Positions 11,690 to 21,499 of a stretch of DNA of 64,000 nt are shown here, one piece after another. The notes under the pieces were generated by a model, which saw only the letters and a list, made by a program, of their open reading frames with translations, was not told the origin of the DNA and did no database searches. Origin of the DNA: Polyodon spathula (taxonomy: Eukaryota; Chordata; Actinopteri; Acipenseriformes; Polyodontidae); assembly GCF_017654505.1 (NCBI RefSeq), contig NC_054549.1:23994969-24058968 (forward strand), read 5' to 3'. Positions within the stretch are counted from its first letter, which is position 1. Each line of letters begins with the position of its first letter. A program made the position numbers and the translations under genes.

Positions 11690-12984
11690 CAGGGTGCATG
11701 TACCTGCACAGCAAGTCTTCTGAGTGGATCCATTGGCAGACACAGCCCAGGGTTTCTCCTAGCGAGGCAAGCTCATCCAAGGAGGCACCATGAAGGAAAG
11801 CCCACGAAGTTGCCTGGCCCCTGGTGGAATGGGCCGTAATGTTCCTTGGCAAGGGGGAGTCCATCTGTTCATACGCCAAGTATATTGCATCTGCCACCCA
11901 GTGCGCTAGACGTTGCTTCGATAGGGCCTGACCTCTAGAGCGGGACCCATAGCAGACAAACAGCTGGTTGGACTGTTTCCAAAATGCCGTCCTATCCAGG
12001 TAACAGCGTAGAGCCCGAACCGGATTCTGACTCATGCGGGGGAGGTCTGAAAGTTTCCAAAACCACTGGTTGGTTAATATGGAATGGTGAGACCACCTTT
12101 GGCAAAAAGGCTGAATTTGTTCTTAATATTACCTGCGAGTCATTGCCAGTGAAAGCCATACATGTGTCAGCAATGGGCAAAACATGAAGCTCACTTACTC
12201 GTCTTGCAGACGTAATAGATATTAAAAACGTCACCTTCAAGGAAACAGGATGCATAAGGACCTGCAATACCAGTTTCAGATCCCACTTGGGGACCATGCT
12301 TTTCATGGGAGGACTAAGACTCAGAGCCCCTTTAAGAAACTGTACTGTCAGGAAGTGTGCCCCAGGGGACACAGAGTCAATTTTGTCGTGGCACACTGAT
12401 ACTGCTGCCAGGTATACCTTCAGAGTGGACGTTGATTTTCCCACATCAAACAGGTGTTGTAAGAAGGTTAATGTTGTCTCAATAGGGCCAGTCACTGGAT
12501 CGTGACCTTCGGCAATGCACTAGTTTTGGAAAACTTTCCATTTATATGTATACTGGGCTCTAGTGCTTGGTGCCCTAGCAGACTGTAGTGTCTCTACCAC
12601 TGCATCTGGCAAACCTTGTCTGGATAGATGGCTCTGTTCAACGGCCAGACCCAAAGTTGGAGCTGGGCTGGGTCCGGGTGCCTTAATAACCATTCCGCTT
12701 GGCTCAGGAGGTCCTTGCACAGTGGGAGCTGCCACGGTTGTCCCAACAACATGTTGGAGTGGAGAGCAAACCAGAAGCGCCTTGGCTATCGGGGTGCAAC
12801 CAACAAATCCTGTGCTCTCTCCACCCTGATCCTCTCTAGTGTCAGCGGTAATAGCAGTAGCAGAGGGAACGCATACAAGATCCCCTGTGGCCAGGGGTGA
12901 GCTAACACATCTACTCCCAGGGGACCCCCTTCTCTCTTTCCTTAGAGAACCACAGGGGGCAATGAGTGGACTAGGCTGTGGCAA
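11690..12984 (-). pseudogene. DIRS tyrosine recombinase
   Basis: The N-terminal SAM-like part (GLPDAVVETLQSARAPSTRA, TFLQHLFDVGKSTSTLKVYL) is in two frames at 12984-12300. The catalytic part includes TSARRVSELHVL (first catalytic Arg) and, in a different frame at 12035-11640, NITAHSTRGQATSW (the HxxR box). The expected segment between KLVLQVL and VSLKVTF is partly missing, compared with the copy at 57.6 kb. No clear catalytic Tyr follows the HxxR box. Frameshift near 12,010 and stops make it inactive. Confidence 0.8.
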
Positions 12985-13130
12985 AGAGGTCGACTCGTGC
13001 AGTATGAAACCTCTCCCAAATCTGTTTCACCACCTGAGGGTGCAGTCTCCATTCTGAGCTGTCTGGAGCTCTTCTGGACAGGAGGTCTGCTGTTATCCAC
13101 ATCAGGGAGGTGGACTGCCCTGATGGAACG
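12942..13130 (-). pseudogene. DIRS RNase H tail fragment
   Basis: Minus-strand sequence containing SIRAVHLPDVDNS, then in shifted frame SSEWRLHPQVVKQIWERF and VDLFATA. The same segment is intact in frame at 56930-57090 (IRAVHLPGVDNRAADILSRG), which identifies it as the RNase H end of a DIRS polymerase. Here it lacks the DNRAADILSR continuity owing to a frameshift. Confidence 0.65.
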
Positions 13131-13488
13131 CAAGTTCCTGTGCATCCAGGACTTGAAAGGCAAAGCACAGATACTTCCTGTGCACATGACAGATCGGGAC
13201 ATGGAAGTAAGCGTCTTGTAGGTCAATCGATGTGAACCAGTCACCCGGCTGGACGGACTGGAGGATACGTTGTGCTGTCAACATGTTGAACTTCCTTTGT
13301 TTGAGTACCCTGAGGTCTAGGATAGGTCTCAAATCGCAGTCCCTCTTGGGCACCATGAAGTACCTGTAGTAGAAGCCACTGAAGGCATCGCTTGGGTTTA
13401 CCAAGCGCACAGCATTCTTCTGTTGAAGATTGGCGATCTCCTGTTGAAGGAGTATCATGCTTACTGGTTCGACGGTTGTAAGAAGCAC
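13102..13488 (-). pseudogene. DIRS reverse transcriptase, N-terminal part
   Basis: A minus-strand open frame with clear reverse transcriptase blocks: GFYYRYFMVPKRDCDLRPIL, DLRVLKQRKF, and SIDLQDAYFHVPI carrying the first catalytic Asp of the palm. After RKYLCFAFQ the sequence switches to an unrelated RNase H-proximal segment, so the YxDD active-site block and the rest of the palm are absent. The enzyme cannot be active. Confidence 0.8.
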
Positions 13489-13518
13489 TCCCTTGAAAGC
13501 TGGCGGACCTAAGCGGAA

Positions 13519-14330
13519 TTATAGAGTGTATACATGTCTAATTGTCGATAGCACCCAGGAGTCCTGGGTGCAGCCTTGCCATGGGTCATGTCCTTTGGTC
13601 AGTCCGGTTGTGAGGGGGGTTGGTGGCAGCCAGGGCCCCTCAGGGGAGGTCTCCCTTGGGCTTGGGAGGGGGTCTTTCTTAGGCCCTGGCCTCGGTCTCC
13701 AGCCTGAGAACCGGTTACCCCTGGCTCTTCCTCTGCCTGCTTGTATGTTCTGGGGTGGAGGGTGGCATTCAGGCCCAGTTGCCCCTGCAGGCTGTGAAGG
13801 CCACCTCGTGCGCTGGCGGTAAGCAGGAAGGCACGAAAATTTGGAGGCAACCTCTGTGGCCTTGTGGGACCTCTCAAGGCTCACATCAATGGTCGCCCCA
13901 AATGTCTGCCCCGGTGTAATGGGGCATCCAATAACGCCACCTTCTCGGTCTCCACGACTTTGGCTTGGGTTAGTCATGAATGCCGTTGAGCGGCCACCAG
14001 CGGCGCTAGAGACCTCCTTGATGCCTGACCCAACTCCCCCATCAGGTCAATCATCGCCCTTGCCACCGCCTGAAGCTCCCCTGCATCTGGTTCTGTTGCC
14101 CTTTCCTGCAGCCTCTCCGCTACCTGGGTCTGGTAAAGCACCAGTATCGCCATTGCATTCACTGCTCGCACTGACATCGCTGTCGGCGCATATGCTTTTT
14201 TGAGCATGGCGTCTGTTGTTCTGCTAGGCTTGGACAGGCAAGTCGGGTCTTTGTCCCCTCTGGTGAAGGTGGATCCCTGCACCAGTACAATGACTGTGTC
14301 CCCAATGGTGGGGAATGTGCCTAGGCCCAC
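13519..14330 (-). pseudogene. DIRS gag-like region
   Basis: Minus-strand open stretches at 14330-13974 and, in another frame, 13977-13519. The first has the helical, Ala-rich character of DIRS gag, for example TDAMLKKAYAPTAMSVRAVN and ERATEPDAGELQAVARAM. The second is proline/glycine-rich. Function is inferred from position upstream of the reverse transcriptase and from resemblance to fish DIRS gag. Frame change between the two parts makes it a pseudogene. Confidence 0.55.
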
Positions 14331-14508
14331 TTCTTGGGCTCCTGCAGTATGAAGCAGGGACTCTGCTGTTCTGGAGGCTGAGGGAGAGGACGTTGGGTTG
14401 CTCCAGGATGAGCGTATTGAATAATTATTTTTCCTCTATTTGTGTATTGGTATAAAATGAGCAAACAAACAACAGCTAAGCACATGCTTGAACCATCAGT
14501 GTGATAAG

Positions 14509-14627
14509 ACGATATGATGGGTTGATGCTTCACTGCAGCCTTACAGAAGCAATAAAATGAAACAATACGATGGGTTGATGCTTCACCCCAGCCTTACAGA
14601 AGCAATGTGATGAAACAATATGAACAG
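14509..14627. repeat. About 58-bp tandem duplication
   Basis: Two adjacent copies of a block containing GATGGGTTGATGCTTCAC, then CAGCCTTACAGAAGCAAT, then ATGAAACAATA. It lies between the DIRS-like element and the first DENND6A-like exon. No coding sense. Confidence 0.7.
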
Positions 14628-15150
14628 TACAAACAACATAGACGCACCTGCGAGTCCTTCAATGAACCTCTTGAGTTTGATTGGGTTTGTAGATTCCCTC
14701 TGTAGCCCATGGGAGTGCAGAGACCACTGCAGCCCAGACAAGATCATGAACTTGATCACACTGGACCCAACACAGGGAGAGAGATAAGACTCCCATTGCA
14801 TTGCAGTTTCATCCATTCCAAGTTATAACAAGCTTGATTAGCCCCAGTGTATAGGTTATAATCTCAGGTGTGTCTTATTAAACTCATAATAAAGTCAGGA
14901 ATGGAGCAAACTGCTGTGCAATGGGAGCTATAGTTCCATTCCTGCATTGCCGTTTATTTGCCATACTTACTGACTACTTACTAGCCCTTTACTGCAGTCT
15001 GTGAACTATTGGAAAAACCCAGATAACTTAGAAAGAGTGAAGGAAACCTGAACCCCACACACTGATAAAACACACACAGTAACCTCACTGTGCTCTTTGT
15101 TTGTTAAAGGATTCTGTATCTCTATACATGTGTGTTATTTTACCCTCCAG

Positions 15151-15189
15151 GTAATATACCCACACCATTCCAAGCTCACGGATAAAGAG
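15151..15189 (+). pseudogene. DENND6A: DENND6A-like exon (first longin/uDENN part), isolated
   Basis: A 39-nt exon reading VIYPHHSKLTDKE, flanked by a good acceptor (TTTTACCCTCCAG) and a donor (GAG|gtcagt). It matches, with the same length and phase, the early segment of DENND6A, a guanine-exchange factor for Rab14 that acts on endosomal recycling. It lies between SLMAP (minus) and ARF4 (plus), exactly where DENND6A sits in human 3p14.3. No first exon was found upstream, and the small exon expected next (about 43 nt) was not found. The reading frame is undamaged, but the gene cannot be complete in this window. I call it a relic; a badly assembled or very diverged gene is the alternative. Confidence 0.7.
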
Positions 15190-15354
15190 GTCAGTATTTT
15201 AAGCTTGATCTGTTCATTTGATGACTGTGCGTCTTGGTCCAAAATTTGGGAAACAGATGTTTTGTTTTTTGCTTTTTTTCTTTGGCTGGCCGTATGTTGA
15301 TTCCACACTGAGACAGCCGGAGCAGATCAATCCAGTCTTGTTAGAGAGCAGGCT

Positions 15355-15472
15355 CTTTCACTGGGATAGTCTCACACAGGGACACAATTACTTTCACTGA
15401 GACAGTCTCACACAGGGACACAATTACTTTCACTGAGACAATCTCACACAGGGAGACAATTACTTTCACTGG
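15355..15472. repeat. 36-bp tandem repeat, about 3 copies
   Basis: Units of CTCACACAGGGACACAATTA followed by CTTTCACTGAGACAGT, with few changes between copies. Lies in the interval between the two DENND6A-like exons. Confidence 0.75.
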
Positions 15473-15812
15473 TATCTGCTACTGTATAGTGATGGTCAAA
15501 ACTGGGAATACATTCACCATTGCAGAAAGTTTTGGAGGTTAAATTCAAGAAGAATCTATATTTTGGAGTGCCACTGTATGTCTTCATCTGTCTCAGTTCT
15601 TGTTGAGTGGATTGTGAATCACATGGCTGTTTGAATGGAAATTGGAATTTGGAATGTTACATACACTGCACTGAATGATACAGGAGCTCTATACATTATC
15701 TGTGCAAAAAAGAAAGTTGAAATCCAAGTGTTTCAATAAAAAAAAAAAAAAAAAACCTTCCTGTAGCTGCTGGCTTGGTGCATGTGGCTGTCTTTATATG
15801 TGTCTGTTAGTG

Positions 15813-16034
15813 CCTGGCCCCTCTCCAATCACGTGCTTGTGACTGTGATGCCAGTCCCTGGCCCCTCTACAATCGTGTGCTTGTGACTGTGCGATGCCAG
15901 TCCCGGGCCCCTCTCCAATCATGTGCTTGTGACTATGTGATACCAGTCCTGGACCCCTCTCCAATCATGTGCTTGTGACTGTGTGATGCCAGTCCCAGGC
16001 CCCTCTCCATTCATGTGCTTGTGATTGTGTGATG
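15813..16034. repeat. 46-bp tandem repeat, about 5 copies
   Basis: Units of the form CTGGCCCCTCTCCAATCATG then TGCTTGTGACTGTGTGATGC, then CAGTCC. The first unit is shorter by a few bases. No open frame of note. Confidence 0.75.
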
Positions 16035-16287
16035 TGGGTTACACTAATGTCTCCTTGGATAGGGACAGACCAGAACTACATTGTAGTGTGACCTGGCAGA
16101 ATCAAATGCAGGACTTCCTGAGGTGAAAGACATGATTGTGTCTGAGTTAAGTGGCTGAGTTAACATCAAGTATGAAAGCACCAGTGGGCAGTGTTTACGT
16201 TTACAAATTTACAGGGAATGGCAAAAAAGGGCACTTTTGCATATAAAAAACTAAGCATATTTTACTGCTTTATCACTCTACTGAGTA

Positions 16288-16508
16288 CAGAATTCCAGTG
16301 CTTCACTCTTCACATCCCTCTCCGCAGCAGTGAAGGATGCTGTCAGAGTGCTTTGTGATGCAGAATTCCAATGCTTCACTCTTCACATCCCTCTCCACAG
16401 CAGTGAAGGATGCTGTCAGAGTGCTTTGTGATGCAGAATTCCAATGCTTCACTCTTCACATCCCCCTCCACAGAAGTGAAGGATGCTGTCAGAGTGCTTT
16501 ATGATGCA
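16288..16508 (+). repeat. 73-bp tandem repeat, 3 copies
   Basis: Three consecutive copies beginning CAGAATTCCARTGCTTCACT and containing CAGTGAAGGATGCTGTCAGA then GTGCTTTRTGATG. A single copy in the opposite orientation lies about 0.5 kb downstream at 17041-17107, so the segment can form a long stem. Confidence 0.85.
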
Positions 16509-16679
16509 AATACAGATCTGCTCCTTCAAATATCCTGCACTACTTGTATTTATTTATTTTATCTAGAACTACTCAGAATGCGGCTCATAGTGTTTTCATC
16601 ACTGACACTCACTTTCTTAGAGACTGTTGTAGCGTTTTAATTAGACATTCTAAATTTGGTGATTACAGGGATATCAGCA

Positions 16680-16800
16680 TTTCACAGAGACCCTGGATAC
16701 TCAGTAGAGAAGGTCCATGCCGCATGTGGTTGTGTTGAAGCTGGATACTCAGTAGAGAAGGTCCATGCTGTATGTGGTTGTGTTGAAGGTGATTGTGGTT
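16680..16800. repeat. About 48-bp duplication
   Basis: Two head-to-tail copies of GGATACTCAGTAGAGAAGGT then CCATGCYGYATGTGGTTGTG, then TTGAAG. It lies in the loop between the 73-bp array and its inverted copy. Confidence 0.7.
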
Positions 16801-17040
16801 CTCTGCACAGATGGGTTTCCATTCTCCTCACAGACTGCGGGCAAGGTCCCTCAGCAGGGTCAATGAATTGAGTTCCGATCCCCTTGGATCTGATCTCATA
16901 AACTTAAGCAGATTTATCTTGTGTACAGTAATGACTTTGATCTCAATCGCTGAGTATATTAAAGAGTGTGTTTGGCAGTCCACTGGAAAGTTCAATTGAT
17001 TCAATTAAGGTGAATGGCTCTGTATAAACATCTGTATTTA

Positions 17041-17107
17041 AAGCACTCTGACAGCATCCTTCACTGCTGCGGAGAGGGATGTGAAGAGTGAAGCATTGCA
17101 ATTCTTT
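17041..17107 (-). repeat. Inverted copy of the 73-bp unit
   Basis: The reverse complement of this stretch matches the 16288-16508 unit nearly base for base (AGTGAAGGATGCTGTCAGAG and CTTCACTCTTCACATCCCTC on the minus strand). No transposon ends were recognised around it. Confidence 0.8.
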
Positions 17108-18059
17108 GCAGCGCTCGCCCTTTCTCTCTGCACTGCAATGAATGTGAAGACCGACTGTATTTAGCAGCGTGTTGTATTTTTGTGTGCAGGAGAGTAACTT
17201 TAACAGATGGTATTCCAAAAAAATATTTATTATCTGTAAATGTAGCTTACAAAATAATGTCATAAATCTTATCTGCTGTGCACTCCTATTTTGTAATATT
17301 ATAGAAACACCTGCTTTCTGCAAACATGTATTTCCCTTTTAAAACATAATATCTGGTTCTACACTTGGTTAAGAACTCTGTTTTGCAAACCATCTAAACT
17401 ATCTCAGTGAGATGAAAACTTCTTTGGCAGAGGTTATTGAGAGTATCACAGAACAGGGGTGTATGGAGGCTGTCTGTCAATCTGACTGTGTCTCTCTTAC
17501 ATTTTTATATGTACTTAGGGAACTGCTTGGTTTGGACATTCTTTAGTTATTGACCCTCCTCTTGCAATGTCCAATCTGTGGCTTCAGGAGGACTGAGGTC
17601 GGTATTCAGTGGTTTCTGTTAGGGTTAGGGTTAGCTTGTGTGAATGCATCTCCAGCCCGTTCTCAGCTCTGTCCCTGTGCACCCCCTGCCAGGACTGGGA
17701 TTCAGCTAGCTCAGAACTCCCAGTGAGACTCCAGGGACCACTGTGGAAATGGAAAGTGGGGATTATGTGTGGAAAGTTTGAAAACTGCAGCGCTAGTCAT
17801 AGAGGCATCGTCTGCTTGGGTGTGAAATTCCATTGGAGGACAAGATCCATCTGCCTGCTCATCTGTCTCTGAATGTCTTCCTGTCTTAGAGTGTCTCCTC
17901 TCTGGCTGGCTGTGTGTTAACAGGGGAGCGATGTAGGGCACTGGGAGGGATTACAGGATCACTGCCTTGCACCGGAGTGCCATTCGTGGGGACAGGGAAG
18001 TTGTTTTCTATAAAAAGCAACGCTCCTTCAACACAGAACAAGTTATTCTCCGGGGGTGC

Positions 18060-18232
18060 ACTACGTGCCTGTGTACAGAGTGTATCAGCTGTGTTTTTAC
18101 ATGGCTGGTGATGAATGCAGTGTGTATTAATGGCTCAGCACTGCATGTCTGTGTACAGAGTGTATCAGCTGTGTTTTTACATGGCTGGAGATGAATGCAG
18201 TGTGAATTCATGGCTCAGCACTGCAGAGCATG
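18060..18232. repeat. About 82-bp tandem duplication
   Basis: Two copies containing TGTGTACAGAGTGTATCAGC, then TGTGTTTTTACATGGCTG, then GATGAATGCAGTGTG and ATGGCTCAGCACTGCA. No coding sense is evident. Confidence 0.75.
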
Positions 18233-19206
18233 TAGAAGCTGTTTACATGTTGCCTTACATTTTTGTGAGAAATTGTTTGCAAAAAAAGGATCTGTTATAA
18301 AGGTGCAGGTAGTTTTTCTTTGAAACATGCTCAATAAATATGGTCTGAGCTGGCTGGGCCGGGGCGCCCATCTGTCATCTCTGCATACTCGCTGTGCTGT
18401 GGCTTCTGTGAACAGAAGGGGAGGTTCCAGTTTGAAGTCCTTGAAACATAACCACTGCACACACTTTGGGGTTTGTGCCTTGCAAAAAGTTGGAAATAAC
18501 TGCAATATGTGTAAATGGGCTCTCCTTAACATGATAATTTACATTAGAAATGAAAACAATGTGCTGTGTTAAAACTGCATTTTCCTGTTGCGAGTCGCTT
18601 TATCACACTGAGCAAACCAGTATATGTGAGAAATTATTCTGTGCTTAAATTGCATTCTTCAATAAAAGTGATGATTTTAAGGGTTGCCTATAGAACCATT
18701 TAAATACCTTTGTGGACTTGTCACATTAATCAGTGCTGTTTGGTGTCTGCACCCCACCTGACAGTGTTATGACAAGTGTTTCTGCTAGCCCATGCATCCG
18801 GTGGGTGAATTCCCCTTTATACCACTAGAGGGCGATGTCTCCAGGCCCAGGCTGTAGTCCCACAGCCTCTCATCAAGGGAAAGTGCCGCTCTGCTCACAG
18901 CACCCGCACACACACACACACACACAGAGCTCTGGCTTGGTCTGGGAGAGTAGCCCCCTGGCTTGGGCTCTTCTATGTCCTGTCAGTTTTTGGCAAGGTG
19001 TTGCAAATAGCTGGTGGGAGGGCCTCATCACTGCCAAGGCCTGCGAATCCTCCATGCTAGCGATAAGTTCTCAGAGCTGCAGCACCATAAAGACTGCAAG
19101 GATTATTCACTGTGCCATGGTCAGCATGATATCAGTGCTGAATAGGACTGATTAAAGAGTTTGACCATGCAAAGATATACATATTAGTATGTTAAATCAC
19201 TGCTGC

Positions 19207-20008
19207 CCAGTGTTGAGTGGAGTTTTCTTTCCTATACAATTAGAGCGCTGTGCAGTGTTGAGTGGAGTTCTCTTTCCTATACAACTAGTTCTCTTTCCTA
19301 TACAACTAGAACACTCTGCAGTGTTGAGTGGAGTTCTCTTTCCTATACAACTAGTTCTCTTTCCTATACAACTAGAACACTCTGCAGTGTTGAGTGGAGT
19401 TCTCTTTCCTATACAACTAGAACACTCTGCAGGGTTGAGTGGAGTTCTCTTTCCTATACTACTAGAGCGCTCTGCAGTGTTGAGTGGAGTTCTCTTTCCT
19501 ATACTACTAGAGCGCTCTGCAGTGTTGAGTGGAGTTCTCTTTCCTATACTACTAGAGCGCTCTGCAGTGTTGAGTGGAGTTCTCTTTCCTATACTACTAG
19601 AGCGCTCTGCAGTGTTGAGTGGAGTTCTCTTTCCTATACTACTAGAGCGCTCTGCAGTGTTGAGTGGAGTTCTCTTTCCTATACTACTGGAGCGCTCTGC
19701 AGTGTTGAGTGGAGTTCTCTTTCCTATACTACTAGAGCGCTGTGCAGTGTTGAGTGGAGTTGTTCTATACCAGTATAGAGCTCTGCAGTGTTGAGTGGAG
19801 TTGTTCTATACCAGTATAGAGCTCTGCAGTGTTGAGTGGAGTTCTCTTTCCTATACTACTAGAGCGCTCTGCAGTGTTGAGTGGAGTTCTCTTTCCTATA
19901 CTACTAGAGCGCTCTGCAGTGTTGAGTAGAGTTCTCTTTCCTATACTACTGGAGCGCTGTGCAGTGTTGAGTGGAGTTGTTCTATACCAGTATAGAGCTC
20001 TGCAGGGT
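19207..20008. repeat. 45-bp minisatellite, about 17 copies
   Basis: Unit GCAGTGTTGAGTGGAGTTCT then CTTTCCTATACTACTAGAGC then GCTCT, 45 bp. Early copies carry a duplicated TTCTCTTTCCTATACAACTAG piece, and four late units carry a variant TTGTTCTATACCAGTATAGA. Because 45 is a multiple of three, a 201-codon frame is open across most of it; I regard that as composition, not a gene. It ends about 180 bp before the second DENND6A-like exon. Confidence 0.9.
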
Positions 20009-20185
20009 TAAGTTAATTCAGCTTTATGTTAATTCGAGGCACACGGTGGCACTGCTGTTCTAAACAAAATCTAATTTTTAAACCCTGGTTAGCACTAGTG
20101 TAGGAAAACTGCTCGATATAAAGCACACTTCTGGCCCCTTCCAAGCACCCCTCCCCACTCTCTCTAATTCTCTTTGTTTCCAAAG

Positions 20186-20298
20186 GTTGTCATGGAGACA
20201 CACATTTCTGTTTCCGATTCCGAAAAGATGTGGGCAGGAAGGCATTACTGTGCTACTCTGTGGACCAGAGCGATCAAGATGCCCCTGTCTATCTGAAG
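20186..20298 (+). pseudogene. DENND6A: DENND6A-like exon (early DENN region), isolated
   Basis: A 113-nt exon starting in phase 1 (two bases, then CHGDTHFCFRFRK) and ending APVYLK with donor AAG|gtTAGA. The acceptor is TTTGTTTCCAAAG. It corresponds to the DENND6A segment 'GDTQFCFRFR...LPVYLK', which in the family follows the exon at 15151 after one short intervening exon. Length, phase and end are all conserved and there is no stop. Nothing resembling the following exons (about 500 more residues in the family) occurs before ARF4 starts at 23.7 kb. The gene is therefore truncated here: it is either a pseudogene after genome duplication or an assembly gap. Confidence 0.72.
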
Positions 20299-20685
20299 GT
20301 TAGAGCTCTGATTGCCAGCCTGCCCCTCCCCTCCATCTCTGTCTCTCTACTGCACCAGGACATTGTGAGAAGCTTCTCAGTACAGATTAAGGATCTCAAC
20401 TGAACTACAGGGTTATTAATAGAGCCGCCGCTCAGGGTTCAGATCATTAACACAGCTGCTAGAGAGACGTGTGTGGGGGAGGCTCAGTTACTATTAGAAC
20501 TGCACTTTCATCTTTGATTGGACTGCTTTTTTAAATTGTGTTTCTTTACTTTTTAAGTGCAAAGAGTAACCTGTCTGTGTGTGTGTGTGTCTCTTTCCTT
20601 GGCTAGTAAGAGCTGAAAACTGCATCTCTCTCTTTCCCTGCCTGCGCTCACTCTCCGGCTATCTTGTATCTGCGTTGTGTTGTGA

Positions 20686-21101
20686 TGTTACTGAATGGTT
20701 TGTTAAAAAGAAGACCACTGGCGATCAATTGCTGGAAGGCAGCAACGTTTATTTCTCTCTGTATAACAGAAAATGAAAGAAAATAAGATGGCTACACCCA
20801 GACAAACACGGTGAGCTGATATTATTTTAACTTTAACTATTCTTATTACCTTCATCTCCAATCCCGTTCTCCACTGACCGAACACACAACCCGAGTGAGT
20901 GAAAACATGCTGCTTTTATGCAGCTGTACCGAGACTCGATTGCTAATCAGTCATTCAACTGGAGTCTCGGTACAACTGCACATGAATTCAAAAAAGTGCA
21001 ATTCCCCGTGCTCACATATTATTACATTTTACCTGCGCGTGAAGTGCTGTGCAATCCTCATGTCTAAATACAAATATACATTTTAAACCACTTGTGTTAC
21101 A
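20686..21101 (-). repeat. Solo LTR of an endogenous retroelement
   Basis: On the minus strand it starts TGTAACACAAG and ends AGTAACA, the TG...CA pattern of LTRs with a short inverted end. Internally it has CTGCATAAAAGCAG (possible TATA box) and GAGAAATAAACGTTGC (polyadenylation signal), in the right order. A 15-bp inverted pair (GAGTCTCGGTAC / GTACCGAGACTC) lies before the TATA-like site. No matching target duplication was seen and no internal genes accompany it. Confidence 0.55.
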
Positions 21102-21499
21102 CAGACCCATTTATATGCCATGTACCAATGACTATACACCAACATGAACACACTACACATAACATACAACACAAATAAATAGCCCAGGGGTGGGGCACTT
21201 TGCCACAACCAGTTACAAAAGCAAGGCTTTAAAAATCCATTCTCTTACCAGTCTTGTGGGTGCATAACACACAAGGTACTGTGCAGAGCTTTGAGGCAGA
21301 GAGCATTGGCTGATACCAGCTTTCCATAATGTACATCAAACATGCATTTTAAAAAAAAAATATTTAAAGGAGGGCTCCATAGAGTGTGGAAAAAACACAT
21401 AATAATCAATTGCCTGGTATTAAAGGAATCCACTTGGAAAAAAATGTATCGAGAGATTCCAAATTTAAGATAAAGAAGCAATATGATTAGTTAGCCTAA

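Larger units (their letters stand above)
11660..14410 (-). mobile_element. DIRS-like (tyrosine recombinase) retrotransposon, internally deleted
   Basis: Reading on the minus strand from 14.4 kb downward, the order is gag-like region, reverse transcriptase start, RNase H end, tyrosine recombinase. This is the DIRS1 order of fish. All parts are broken by stops or frameshifts. The reverse transcriptase jumps directly into RNase H sequence near 13,130, so much of the polymerase is missing. No split or inverted terminal repeats could be identified by eye. Two related fragments lie at 51.4-52.2 kb and 56.5-57.8 kb. Confidence 0.8.

Noticed and set aside
17618..17636. GTTAGGGTTAGGGTTAG, interstitial telomere-like
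   Set aside because: Only about 2.5 units; expected by chance at this scale.
19189..20011. 201- and 60-codon open frames with repeated SGVLFPILLERSAV peptide
   Set aside because: The frame is open only because the 45-bp unit is a multiple of three and lacks stops; no start context, splice sites or domain.
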